Shown here piece after piece: positions 8,785 through 16,934 of a stretch of 64,000 bases of DNA. A program made the position numbers and the translations under genes. The notes beneath the pieces were generated by a model. It did not search any database. It was not told where the DNA came from and worked only from the letters and a program-made list of their open reading frames with translations. The stretch's first letter is position 1. The number at the start of each line of letters is the position of its first letter. The DNA is from JADJXV01 sp046328995 (GTDB taxonomy: Bacteria > Bacteroidota > Ignavibacteria > Kapaibacteriales > UBA961), in contig JAXLVN010000001.1 in NCBI GenBank assembly GCA_046328995.1, positions 744,001-808,000 on the forward strand, given 5' to 3'.

Positions 8785-9564
8785 CTATTTCCCCACCCAT
8801 TTCGGCTTGCGTTTTTCGACAAAGGCAGCCATACCCTCTTTTTGATCTTGACTTGCAAAGAGCATGTAGAAGTTTTTCCGTTCAAATTCGAGTCCGCCTT
8901 CAAGTGTCGTGCTAAACGCTTTCAGCACTGCTTCTTTCGCAAGACGAGCCGAAATCGGCGCTTTCGATGCCACATCAGATGCAAGCGCAAATGCTTCATT
9001 TAGATACCCTTCCACCGGTACGACGCGATTGACGAGTCCTGCTCGCAATGCTTCATGGGCGGAAATCATTCTTCCCGTAAGCACCATTTCCATGGCGAGC
9101 GCTTTGCCAACCGTACGTGTGAGACGTTGAGTTCCACCGGCGCCGGGCATAGCGCCAAGATTGATTTCCGGTTGACCGAATTGGGCTGTTTCACTTGCGA
9201 CGATCATATCGCAGTGCATGGTGAGTTCGCAGCCGCCGCCGAGTGCAAAACCAGACACAGCAGCGATAAGCGGAGTCTTGGTCAAGCGGATACGTTCCCA
9301 GCGCGCAAATTGGTCGCGTTCAAGCATTTCGATTGTTCCGGCGTCGGCCATTTCTTTGATATCGGCGCCGGCGGCAAACGCTTTCGGGCTGCCGTGAATG
9401 ACGATACAACGGATATCAGGATTCTTATCAAATGCCTCGACTGCTTCGACAAGCTCGACCATGAGCTGCAAACTGAGCGCATTTAATGCTTCCGGACGAT
9501 GGAGTTCGATAGCGCCGACGAGTGGTCGCGGCTGATAGGTTTTGATACAGGTATAGTCTGCCAT
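8785..9564 (-). CDS. Enoyl-CoA hydratase (crotonase family)
   Basis: A 259-residue crotonase that hydrates trans-2-enoyl-CoA to 3-hydroxyacyl-CoA in fatty-acid beta-oxidation or related CoA pathways. The oxyanion-hole motif is AFAAGADIKEM. Both catalytic glutamates are present, in ALGGGCELTMHCD and in FGQPEINLGAMPGAGGTQR. The whole protein resembles mitochondrial short-chain enoyl-CoA hydratase closely, including the C-terminal GMAAFVEKRKPKW. It is cytosolic, with no signal peptide. It stands alone, with no other beta-oxidation genes next to it, 55 bp upstream (in coordinates) of the pseudouridine synthase stop. The exact chain-length preference is unknown. Confidence 0.94.
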   Translation of the reverse strand: MADYTCIKTYQPRPLVGAIELHRPEALNALSLQLMVELVEAVEAFDKNPDIRCIVIHGSPKAFAAGADIKEMADAGTIEMLERDQFARWERIRLTKTPLIAAVSGFALGGGCELTMHCDMIVASETAQFGQPEINLGAMPGAGGTQRLTRTVGKALAMEMVLTGRMISAHEALRAGLVNRVVPVEGYLNEAFALASDVASKAPISARLAKEAVLKAFSTTLEGGLEFERKNFYMLFASQDQKEGMAAFVEKRKPKWVGK

Positions 9565-9619
9565 AAGAGTATTCCTTACAATTAAAATAATCTAAGCTTA
9601 GAGAGTATAAAGATCGCAA

Positions 9620-10696
9620 TTAGAGTTCAGGCTGCGCAGCACGTACTAATGCCAATACCTGTTCAAAGTCCTGCGGTAATTCCGCTTCAAACATCACCCG
9701 TGCTCCGGTCGCCGGATGCGTAAATCCAAGCGTTCGGGCATGAAGTGCTTGTCGTGGCATCGCGTCAAGACAACGTTGCGCCAGTGATTTCTGCGTCGCA
9801 TTACGCACACCGCCGTAGGCGATTACATTGCCGCCGTAGGTATCATCACCGAGTAATGGATTGTGCATAGCCGACATGTGAACGCGAATTTGATGCGTTC
9901 TGCCGGTGTGCAGTTTCAGGCGAACGAGGGTAAATATATCGTAGCGTTCGAGAACCGTATAATTGGTAATCGCAATTTTACCATCTTTCTGGACAACGGC
10001 GAATTTCTTTCGGTCTCGCGGGGAACGTCCGATCATGGACTCAATTCTTCCTTCATTTTCCTTCACCACGCCCCAGACGATTGCATTATACTCACGTTCG
10101 CAGGTATGCTCAGCAAATTGACGGGCAAGATGTGCATGCGTCACCGAGTTTTTCGCAATAACCAACAGTCCCGAAGTATCTTTATCGATACGGTGGACTA
10201 TCCCCGGTCTAATTGCTTCATTGTTATAAAGATACGAGGTATTATCCTCTTCTGCATCTTCTTCAAAACCTTCAAGGGCAATCGATTCCCGCTGCCCTAA
10301 ATGATAGAGAAGCGCATTGACCAGCGTTCCATAGCGATTCCCGAATCCGGGATGCGTGACCATCCCCGCCGGCTTGTTGACCACAAGCAGATATTCATCT
10401 TCGTATCGAATATCGAGCGGAATATTCTCCGGAACAAGTTCGAGTGGCGGCGGCTTCATCACACGGCATTGCACCACATCTCCCGGCTGAATTTTCCGTG
10501 ATGCCTTGTGTACTTTCCCGTTTATTGTCACATTACCGGCGTCGATTGCGTCCTGAACCTTGGAGCGCGTCGCATTGGGTATCGTTGCCGAGAGAAACAC
10601 ATCCACACGCTCAGGTCTCTGACCGTGTGAAATGATGAAGTCATAGACTTTTTCGATATAATCGGGGTAATTATTTTTGTCGGGTGAGCGTTCCAT
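9620..10696 (-). CDS. RluA-family 23S rRNA pseudouridine synthase (RluD-like)
   Basis: A 358-residue protein with an N-terminal S4 RNA-binding domain (about 22-85: RVDVFLSATIPNATRSKVQDAI, then VTINGKVHKASRKIQPGD). A pseudouridine synthase domain follows. The catalytic aspartate is in VHRIDKDTSGLLVIAKN, and the family motif GRTHQIRVHM is present. By length and S4 domain it belongs with RluD/RluC enzymes, which modify 23S rRNA, most likely helix 69 for RluD. It follows lspA in the same direction but is separated from it by a hairpin terminator at 10716-10738, so it may have its own promoter. RluD versus RluC cannot be decided by eye. Confidence 0.93.
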   Translation of the reverse strand: MERSPDKNNYPDYIEKVYDFIISHGQRPERVDVFLSATIPNATRSKVQDAIDAGNVTINGKVHKASRKIQPGDVVQCRVMKPPPLELVPENIPLDIRYEDEYLLVVNKPAGMVTHPGFGNRYGTLVNALLYHLGQRESIALEGFEEDAEEDNTSYLYNNEAIRPGIVHRIDKDTSGLLVIAKNSVTHAHLARQFAEHTCEREYNAIVWGVVKENEGRIESMIGRSPRDRKKFAVVQKDGKIAITNYTVLERYDIFTLVRLKLHTGRTHQIRVHMSAMHNPLLGDDTYGGNVIAYGGVRNATQKSLAQRCLDAMPRQALHARTLGFTHPATGARVMFEAELPQDFEQVLALVRAAQPEL

Positions 10697-10715
10697 TATG
10701 TACTATAATATAAAT

Positions 10716-10738
10716 AAGGCGTTCATTTTGAACGCCTT
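10716..10738 (-). terminator. Hairpin terminator after lspA
   Basis: A perfect 9-bp stem (AAGGCGTTC / GAACGCCTT) with a 5-base loop lies 10 bp beyond the lspA stop. On the minus strand it is followed by an AT-rich tract (ATTTATATT) rather than a pure T-run. Confidence 0.75.
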
Positions 10739-10747
10739 GTCAGAAAT

Positions 10748-11422
10748 TTACGATGATTGCCCAGTTGGTGATTGTTCTACTTCATCCGTCCCGGTCGGTA
10801 CAGCGTCCGCGTTCTGCGGTGCTTCGTGGTCCGGAGGTGCCGGCACGGGGTCTAATTGATTGAGCATAGGGATTTTTTTATTCAAAATGAAGAGCAGAAC
10901 CATACCGCAGCTCACGCATGAATCAGCCACATTAAACACGGGCCAATGGGTATAGACCTGTCCGAACCAATTCACATCCGGAATATCAACCTGAATAAAA
11001 TCAACAACTAAGCCATAGAATAATGCGCCTTCGCCATAGAGCACACCATAAAATGCGCGGTCGATAAAATTCCCAATTGCGCCGGCGAGTAAGAGACTGA
11101 TACCAAGCTGCACCCATGTCGAATGGTGGCGTAATTTGCTTAAATACCAGGCAAGTCCGATGCCAGCGATAAGAGAAAATAATGTCAGAAACACTTTCCC
11201 CCAGCCGAAGCTGACACCGAACGCCATACCGGGGTTCTCGACAAATGTCAGGCGTACAGCGTCTCCGATTATAGGATGACTTTCTCCCAAAAACATCCCA
11301 TCGTGTTGTATGCCAAAGAGCGTAAAGCCCTTGACCCAGAGTTTTGTCAGCTGATCGAGCACGATAAGGCCTGCACTCAGCAGGAAGAATCGTTTTGGCG
11401 ATGCCGGTAGAGATTCACTCAT
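10748..11422 (-). CDS. lspA: Lipoprotein signal peptidase (signal peptidase II)
   Basis: A 224-residue inner-membrane aspartyl peptidase that cleaves lipoprotein signal peptides after lipid attachment. Four hydrophobic helices are visible. The catalytic aspartates are in GLVVDFIQV and VFNVADSC, and ENPGMAFG and AGAIGNFIDR are conserved family motifs. It is longer than the usual 160-170 residues. There is an insertion before VVDFI and a Pro/Glu/Thr-rich tail of about 40 residues after the last helix (from about LDPVPAPPDHEA), probably a disordered extension. The start lies 3 bp after the traR-like stop, so the two genes are co-transcribed. Confidence 0.94.
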   Translation of the reverse strand: MSESLPASPKRFFLLSAGLIVLDQLTKLWVKGFTLFGIQHDGMFLGESHPIIGDAVRLTFVENPGMAFGVSFGWGKVFLTLFSLIAGIGLAWYLSKLRHHSTWVQLGISLLLAGAIGNFIDRAFYGVLYGEGALFYGLVVDFIQVDIPDVNWFGQVYTHWPVFNVADSCVSCGMVLLFILNKKIPMLNQLDPVPAPPDHEAPQNADAVPTGTDEVEQSPTGQSS

Positions 11423-11425
11423 AAA

Positions 11426-11884
11426 TTAATTTTGCTTGGTAATGCGATCAATACCGTCTTCCGGGCATTGCTGGCGAATTTTAAACGAAGCCGAAAGGGT
11501 TGTAATCGGCACGGCCATTAAGCGTTCTTTAGCGATCAAAATCCCGCATTCTTTGCAGACACCATAAGATTTATCCTTGATACGTTCGAGGGCTTCGTCG
11601 AGCTTGCGAAGGTAGTCGTTTATTCGATTCATTTGTGTATATGTCTTTTCTTTTTCAATCGCTTCCGAACCTTGTTCTGCCATGTGCATTGAATATATCA
11701 TGCTATCTTCGGCATTATCCTGATTGGTGAGATCATCGAGTCGCTCGCGGAGCATACGCATTTCATCATGCGCTTCGATTTTTGCTTTTTCGATTACATT
11801 TTTAAACATCGCCAGATCTTCATCCGAATAGCGGATTGCGGGCGCAGTATCCACTGTTGTATTGTCACTTATTGCATTCGACAT
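11426..11884 (-). CDS. TraR/DksA-family protein with incomplete zinc finger
   Basis: A 152-residue protein with an N-terminal coiled-coil (about 20-105; KNVIEKAKIEAHDEMRMLRERLDDL) and a C-terminal zinc-finger region starting YGVCKECGILIAKERLMAVP. DksA-type proteins enter the RNA-polymerase secondary channel and modify initiation, often with ppGpp. In most relatives a second Cys pair follows (as in CVxC). Here that position reads TLSAS, and only one further Cys occurs, in QQCPEDG. Zinc binding may therefore be altered. It lies between ileS and lspA, a conserved order in FCB genomes. An SD-like AGGAG precedes the ATG by about 7 bases, unusual for this genome. Confidence 0.88.
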   Translation of the reverse strand: MSNAISDNTTVDTAPAIRYSDEDLAMFKNVIEKAKIEAHDEMRMLRERLDDLTNQDNAEDSMIYSMHMAEQGSEAIEKEKTYTQMNRINDYLRKLDEALERIKDKSYGVCKECGILIAKERLMAVPITTLSASFKIRQQCPEDGIDRITKQN

Positions 11885-11953
11885 TCGTGTCTCCTGTATT
11901 GGAAATATTCGTGATTGGTAGTATTACTTGGAATAAATTATGTTCTGTTCGGA

Positions 11954-14900
11954 TCATACTTTACGTATGGCGAGACTCAGGATTTCTCCTTCAATCTCAA
12001 CGGATTCACTTGCTGCTTCCTGCGCATAAGTCACTGATTGCGCTAGAGTTTCACTTTGTATATAGTCTGTCATTTGTTCGATTGCCCGGTGTATGCTTTC
12101 CGAGCACCAATACGTAAGCTCTATCCTGTCGGTGACTTCGAGTCCCATTACCTTCCGTGAATTTTGAATACGATTGACAAATTCACGGGCAATACCTTCA
12201 GCCCGAAGTGCATCGTCAATTTCCGTATCAAGGGCGACCGTCACGGCACCTTCTGATGCCACAAGCCATCCCTCAATATCTTCGCTGATAATGTCCACAT
12301 CCTCTGTTGTGAGGTCATATTCTTCATCGCCGACCGTGAGCAGATAATGTCCGTTTTGCTGAAGCATTCGGAGTGCTGCCGGTGGTAACTCTTTAATCAC
12401 ATTTGCTACATTTTGTGTATTCTTACCGCATTTTTTTCCGAGGGTTTTGAAATTTGCCTTCGCACTGCGCTTGACAATTCCGGTTTCCTCACTTACATAC
12501 TCTACCGCTTTGATATTTAATTCTTCTAAAATAATATCCTCCACCGCCTGCAAATCACGGCGCTGCTGCGGTGAAATCACGGGCACTAATATTCTCCGTA
12601 ATGGCTGACGGGTACGGATTTTGGACTTTTCACGCAGCGAACGAGCCAAGAAAACGACTTTCTGCGCTGTTTCCATTCTCCGCTCTAAGTCTTTGTCAAT
12701 CAACGACTCATCGCATACCGGAAAATTCAGTAAATGCACCGATTGCGGATCAGTCTCATTACGCAGACGCAGAAATAAATCTTCCGATAAAAACGGTGCA
12801 GCAGGTGCCATCAGTGCAGCGATATTCATCAATACCGTGCGGAGCGTCTGATACGCTGCCAGCTTTTCACTGTCTTTCTCCCCTTTCCAAAAACGGCGTC
12901 TATTGCGGCGTACATACCAATTCGACACCTCGAGCCGCGCAAAATCCTGCAATAATCGCATGGCACGCGTCAATTCATAATTTTCCATGTAATCACGGAA
13001 TTTCTGAATCACGGTGTGTAGCGAACTCAGAATCCAACGGTCGAGTTCGGGGCGCTCGGCGACGGGCACTTGAGCTTCCATGCCGGTGATTTCATCGATA
13101 TTTGCGTATAATGCATAGAACTTATACGAGTTCGTCAGCGAACGGAAGAAGTCGGCAATGACCGTATCTTCGATATCTTTCTGATTAAAGAGTGTCGGCT
13201 TCCACGGTGGATTATTCACCAAAAAATACCAGCGCACTGCGTCGGCCCCATACTTAGACATCATTTCAAACGGATCGACGGTATTTCCTTTGGACTTCGA
13301 CATTTTCTGTCCATTTTTGTCGAGGATTAATTCATTGACAATAATAGACTTGAAGGCGGGCTTGCCGAAGATTGCCGATGCGATATTGTGAAGTGTGTAG
13401 AACCACCCACGTGTCTGATCGATTCCCTCAGCAATATAATCAGCAGGAAAACTTTTCTCGAAAAGTTCTTTATTTTCAAATGGATAGTGCATTTGCGCAA
13501 ATGGTACGGCGCCGGAGTCGAACCATACATCGACGACTTCGTGAACGCGTCGATATAGTTTTCCATCACGTTTGAAGACGACATTATCGACAAACGGTCG
13601 ATGCAAATCGACGTCACGGCCGCACTCGGCTACATGAACGAATTGTCCCTCACGCATCTCGTACATTCCTTCCATGAGCTCAGCAATTGAGCCAATGGCG
13701 AACATATCCTTGCCATCTTCGCTGACCCAGATTGGAAGCGGTGTGCCCCAGAATCTATCACGAGAAAGAGACCAGTCTTTGACTTCTTCGAGCCAATTAC
13801 CAAAGCGACCGGCACCGATTTCAGGTGGCTGCCAGCGGATGGTTTTATTGAGCGCAATCATGGTGTCTTTATATTCCGGTGACTTGATAAACCACGAGTT
13901 ACGCGCGTAATACATCACCGGATTATCTGTACGCCAGCAATGTGGATAGCTGTGGACATAATCCATCGAGGATTTATAGATTTTTCCTGCCTTTTTGAGT
14001 GCAATGATAATATCTTTATCGGCGCCTTCTTCATTGTGATCGGCGTATTTGAAATTCTTAATCGCGCGTCCGGCAAAATCTACAACTTCGGTCGTGAAAT
14101 GTCCGTTCGGCGTCACCGGCTGCAGCATCGGCAGGCCGAATTTCTTTGACATTTCGAAGTCATCGACACCGAAGGCAGGAGCGAGATGGACGACGCCGGA
14201 GCCGTCATCGGTTGACACAAAACTTCCCGCTAAAAAGCTGAGTGCATTGGGATATTTCGCGCTGTCGATGAAGCAATCAGTGAAGATTTGTTCGTACCGT
14301 GACCCTAGCAAGTCATTACCGGTAAATGTAGATACCACTTCTACATCACCCTCAAGAATCGATAGCCTGCTACTAGCGAGCACGAGGAGTTCACTTGCGG
14401 GTGCACCGTCAACAGGACGAGTGTTTTTCACAAGTACATATTCAATAGAATCACCGACGGCGAGAGCTGTATTAGCAAAAAGTGTCCAGGGAGTGGTCGT
14501 CCATACGAGAACGGATGCACCCACGACATCCGGCACTTTTGACGAGGTAATTTTCAATTTTAAATAGCAATTCGGGTCACGTACTTCGCGGTAGCCGAGG
14601 GATAGCTCATGTGAGCTCAGGGGAGTTTCGATCGTCGGAGACTGCGGCACGACTTTAAAGCCTTTATATATTAGCCCTTTATCAAAGAATTGCTTCAGTG
14701 CCCACCAGACAGACTCCACATAATTATTCGTACAGGTGATGTATGCTGTATCCATATTTACCCAATAGCCCATGCGACGGGTAAAATCGCTCCAGCCGCC
14801 GTCCATTTTGATGTTGTTATACACCATCTCTTTGCACGCACGATTGAATTTCTCGACACCCATTTTCTCGATATCGGATTTATTAACGAGTCCGAGCTGC

Positions 14901-15193
14901 TTTTCGACAGCAATTTCGACGGGCAGACCATGCGTGTCCCATCCTGCCTGACGGCGGACATAATATCCGTTCATTGTCTTGTAGCGGCAGATTAAATCTT
15001 TCAGCGTACGTGCCATGAGGTGGTGAATACCGGGCTTGCCGTTAACGGTCGGAGGTCCTTCGTAGAAATTAAAGAACGGAGCATCTTTACGGAGCTCAAG
15101 CGATTGCTCGAAGATATGATTGGTCTCCCAAAAAGAAAGAACATCGACTTCAAGATCCGGGTAGCTGAGTTTTTCGGGTAATTGTGTGTACAT
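11954..15193 (-). CDS. ileS: Isoleucyl-tRNA synthetase
   Basis: A 1079-residue class I aminoacyl-tRNA synthetase that charges tRNA-Ile. The signature region is PTVNGKPGIHHLMARTLKD, where the HIGH motif takes the GIHH form common in Bacteroidota. KMSKSKGN is the second ATP motif, and WDTHGLPVE and FEGxPT-type residues are present. Length and sequence fit the long, eukaryote-like type 2 group. An upstream TTG would add three residues, but ATG at 15193 is preferred because MYTQLPEKLSYPDLEV fits the family start. The promoter at 15252-15282 lies about 60 bp upstream. A 69-bp gap separates it from the traR-like gene. Confidence 0.96.
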   Translation of the reverse strand: MYTQLPEKLSYPDLEVDVLSFWETNHIFEQSLELRKDAPFFNFYEGPPTVNGKPGIHHLMARTLKDLICRYKTMNGYYVRRQAGWDTHGLPVEIAVEKQLGLVNKSDIEKMGVEKFNRACKEMVYNNIKMDGGWSDFTRRMGYWVNMDTAYITCTNNYVESVWWALKQFFDKGLIYKGFKVVPQSPTIETPLSSHELSLGYREVRDPNCYLKLKITSSKVPDVVGASVLVWTTTPWTLFANTALAVGDSIEYVLVKNTRPVDGAPASELLVLASSRLSILEGDVEVVSTFTGNDLLGSRYEQIFTDCFIDSAKYPNALSFLAGSFVSTDDGSGVVHLAPAFGVDDFEMSKKFGLPMLQPVTPNGHFTTEVVDFAGRAIKNFKYADHNEEGADKDIIIALKKAGKIYKSSMDYVHSYPHCWRTDNPVMYYARNSWFIKSPEYKDTMIALNKTIRWQPPEIGAGRFGNWLEEVKDWSLSRDRFWGTPLPIWVSEDGKDMFAIGSIAELMEGMYEMREGQFVHVAECGRDVDLHRPFVDNVVFKRDGKLYRRVHEVVDVWFDSGAVPFAQMHYPFENKELFEKSFPADYIAEGIDQTRGWFYTLHNIASAIFGKPAFKSIIVNELILDKNGQKMSKSKGNTVDPFEMMSKYGADAVRWYFLVNNPPWKPTLFNQKDIEDTVIADFFRSLTNSYKFYALYANIDEITGMEAQVPVAERPELDRWILSSLHTVIQKFRDYMENYELTRAMRLLQDFARLEVSNWYVRRNRRRFWKGEKDSEKLAAYQTLRTVLMNIAALMAPAAPFLSEDLFLRLRNETDPQSVHLLNFPVCDESLIDKDLERRMETAQKVVFLARSLREKSKIRTRQPLRRILVPVISPQQRRDLQAVEDIILEELNIKAVEYVSEETGIVKRSAKANFKTLGKKCGKNTQNVANVIKELPPAALRMLQQNGHYLLTVGDEEYDLTTEDVDIISEDIEGWLVASEGAVTVALDTEIDDALRAEGIAREFVNRIQNSRKVMGLEVTDRIELTYWCSESIHRAIEQMTDYIQSETLAQSVTYAQEAASESVEIEGEILSLAIRKV

Positions 15194-15251
15194 GATCGAC
15201 AAATTCGGGATAATTATGCGCCGAAGGGCGTTTTCAAAAAAATAGAAGCCG

Positions 15252-15282
15252 CAAAATTAGGGCTTTTTTGGGGGAAAATCAA
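15252..15282 (-). promoter_or_regulatory. Bacteroidota-type promoter for ileS
   Basis: On the minus strand, a TTG (-33 element) is followed after 20 bases by TAATTTTG, an exact match to the TAnnTTTG -7 consensus. It ends about 58 bp before the ileS ATG. This is the best two-part promoter match in the window. Confidence 0.65.
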
Positions 15283-15308
15283 AGGAAATTGCCAAGTTCA
15301 CGGAGAGG

Positions 15309-16859
15309 TTACTCTAATTGTAAGCGAATCGTTACGATAGTTCCCTTTCCTATCGTGCTTTCGGCCGTAATTGTACCATGATGCGCTTCGACAATCCATT
15401 TAACGATGGCAAGACCGAGTCCATTACCCTGCACATCCTGTGAGCGTGCTTTATCTACCCGGTAAAACCGGTCGAAAATATGCGGTAAATCATCGTGAGG
15501 TATCCCAACACCCGTATCACTTACCCGCAGAACTGCCCAGGATTGTTCTTTAATGAGTCGTACAAGGATAGACCCCTGCTTCGGCGTGTATTTTACTGCA
15601 TTATCAAGGACATTCAGCAATGCCTGATGCAGTCGTACAGCATCTCCGGTAATAATCAGCCCCGGTTCAATTTTCATTTCGAGGGCTTGTTGTTTTTCTT
15701 CGGCTAACAGCTCTACATCCTCGCAGATGTCTTTTAATAAAAGACTTAAATTTACCGGCTCCGTGTCGATTTTGACTTGTCCCGTCTCTGCACGTGAGAT
15801 TTCGAGTAAGTTCTTCACCACTTTTGATAATCTCGTCACTTCTTCAAGTGAGCTTGTGAGAATATCTGTTAATTGTTCTCTTGATTTCGGACTCCTGAGC
15901 GCGACTTCCAATTCCCCCATCAGAATCGCCAGCGGAGTTCTCAGCTCATGCGATGCATCGGAGGTAAATTGACGAATTTGAATAAACGATGCCTCGAGGC
16001 GTTCAATCATCTGATTCAGCGTGGCTGTCAGCCGCGCAATTTCATCATTGGCAGCCGGCATCGGTAAGCGTCTGCTCAGATTATGCGCTGTGATTTCCTG
16101 TGCTGATCGGGTAATATCATCTATAGGATTGAGAGATACCTTTGCAAGGAACCATCCACCGATGGTCGAAATGACCAAGACGACCGGGAAAGCGATCATC
16201 AGGTAAAAAAACAGATTGTTCAGTGTTTCCTGAATTTCAACAACGGTATATCCGATAGATATTTGCGCAAATTTTGTTTTACAGGCAAACAGCCGTAAGT
16301 CCTGATCATCATATTGAAATGCTATAAACGTGCGAGCATCGCTGTTCGGCTCGTCTTTACTGACGGCAGCATAGACCGGCAGAGAGTCTGGTTGTAAATT
16401 CTCAGAGCGGTACACGACCTGACCCTTGAGATCGGCAATTTGAATATAGTAGTTTTTGGAATTTAGGAGAATATGTTCATAGACTGCAGACCAAACAGGA
16501 TTTTGGTCTTCATCCTGGGATGAATCACTCTCACTGCCTGCCGTATCTATGGTCTCACTCAGGACATCATTCTGACGGAAAAATGCGAAAGAGTCCTGCT
16601 TGATACTATCGGAGATCAAGCGTTCTTTTTTGGTTTTTTTCTTCCGGACGGGCGCCGGCTTGAGGGGAATTTTCGTTTCAGTCTGTTTCTTCTGAATAAT
16701 ACGATCCAATGACGAGGCTACTCTCATGAGCGATAGGTCAAGATTTTGATTCAGTTCGTTCGACACTGCGAAATAGGCAATACCACCAAGTGATGTCAGC
16801 GTCAAAGCAACGATAGCACTATACCAAGCCGTCAGGCGGATGCGTAGAGAAATTTTCAT
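15309..16859 (-). CDS. Orphan sensor histidine kinase (CusS/EnvZ-like)
   Basis: A 516-residue membrane kinase. A first TM helix (about 10-32) and second TM (about 215-238) bracket a periplasmic region of about 180 residues. This is followed by HAMP (about 240-292), HisKA with SHELRTPL (phospho-His) and an HATPase domain with NVLDNAVKYTP, DTGVGIP and GNGLGLAIVK. The periplasmic part has a very basic segment (PAPVRKKKTKKERL) followed by an acidic one (GSESDSSQDEDQ), which is odd for a sensor domain. No response-regulator gene adjoins it, although such kinases usually follow one. The stimulus is unknown. It is flanked by ileS and by the terminator of the FG-GAP gene. Confidence 0.93.
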   Translation of the reverse strand: MKISLRIRLTAWYSAIVALTLTSLGGIAYFAVSNELNQNLDLSLMRVASSLDRIIQKKQTETKIPLKPAPVRKKKTKKERLISDSIKQDSFAFFRQNDVLSETIDTAGSESDSSQDEDQNPVWSAVYEHILLNSKNYYIQIADLKGQVVYRSENLQPDSLPVYAAVSKDEPNSDARTFIAFQYDDQDLRLFACKTKFAQISIGYTVVEIQETLNNLFFYLMIAFPVVLVISTIGGWFLAKVSLNPIDDITRSAQEITAHNLSRRLPMPAANDEIARLTATLNQMIERLEASFIQIRQFTSDASHELRTPLAILMGELEVALRSPKSREQLTDILTSSLEEVTRLSKVVKNLLEISRAETGQVKIDTEPVNLSLLLKDICEDVELLAEEKQQALEMKIEPGLIITGDAVRLHQALLNVLDNAVKYTPKQGSILVRLIKEQSWAVLRVSDTGVGIPHDDLPHIFDRFYRVDKARSQDVQGNGLGLAIVKWIVEAHHGTITAESTIGKGTIVTIRLQLE

Positions 16860-16867
16860 GGTAGAAT

Positions 16868-16911
16868 AAAAAAAACGACGGGAGAAGGAATGACTACTCT
16901 TTCTCCCGTCG
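16868..16911 (-). terminator. Rho-independent terminator of the FG-GAP gene
   Basis: An 11-bp perfect stem (CGACGGGAGAA / TTCTCCCGTCG) is followed on the minus strand by eight Ts. It lies 23 bp past the stop of the 2005-residue gene and just before the kinase start. Confidence 0.93.
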
Positions 16912-16934
16912 AGGTATGAACCGACTTCGAACGT

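Noticed and set aside
15194..15202. TTG start adding three residues to IleRS
   Set aside because: ATG at 15193 matches the family N-terminus and common start usage.
15215..15228. CGCC/GGCG hairpin between the kinase and ileS as a kinase terminator
   Set aside because: The stem is only 4 bp and no T-run follows on the minus strand; the T-rich side faces the strand without a gene.
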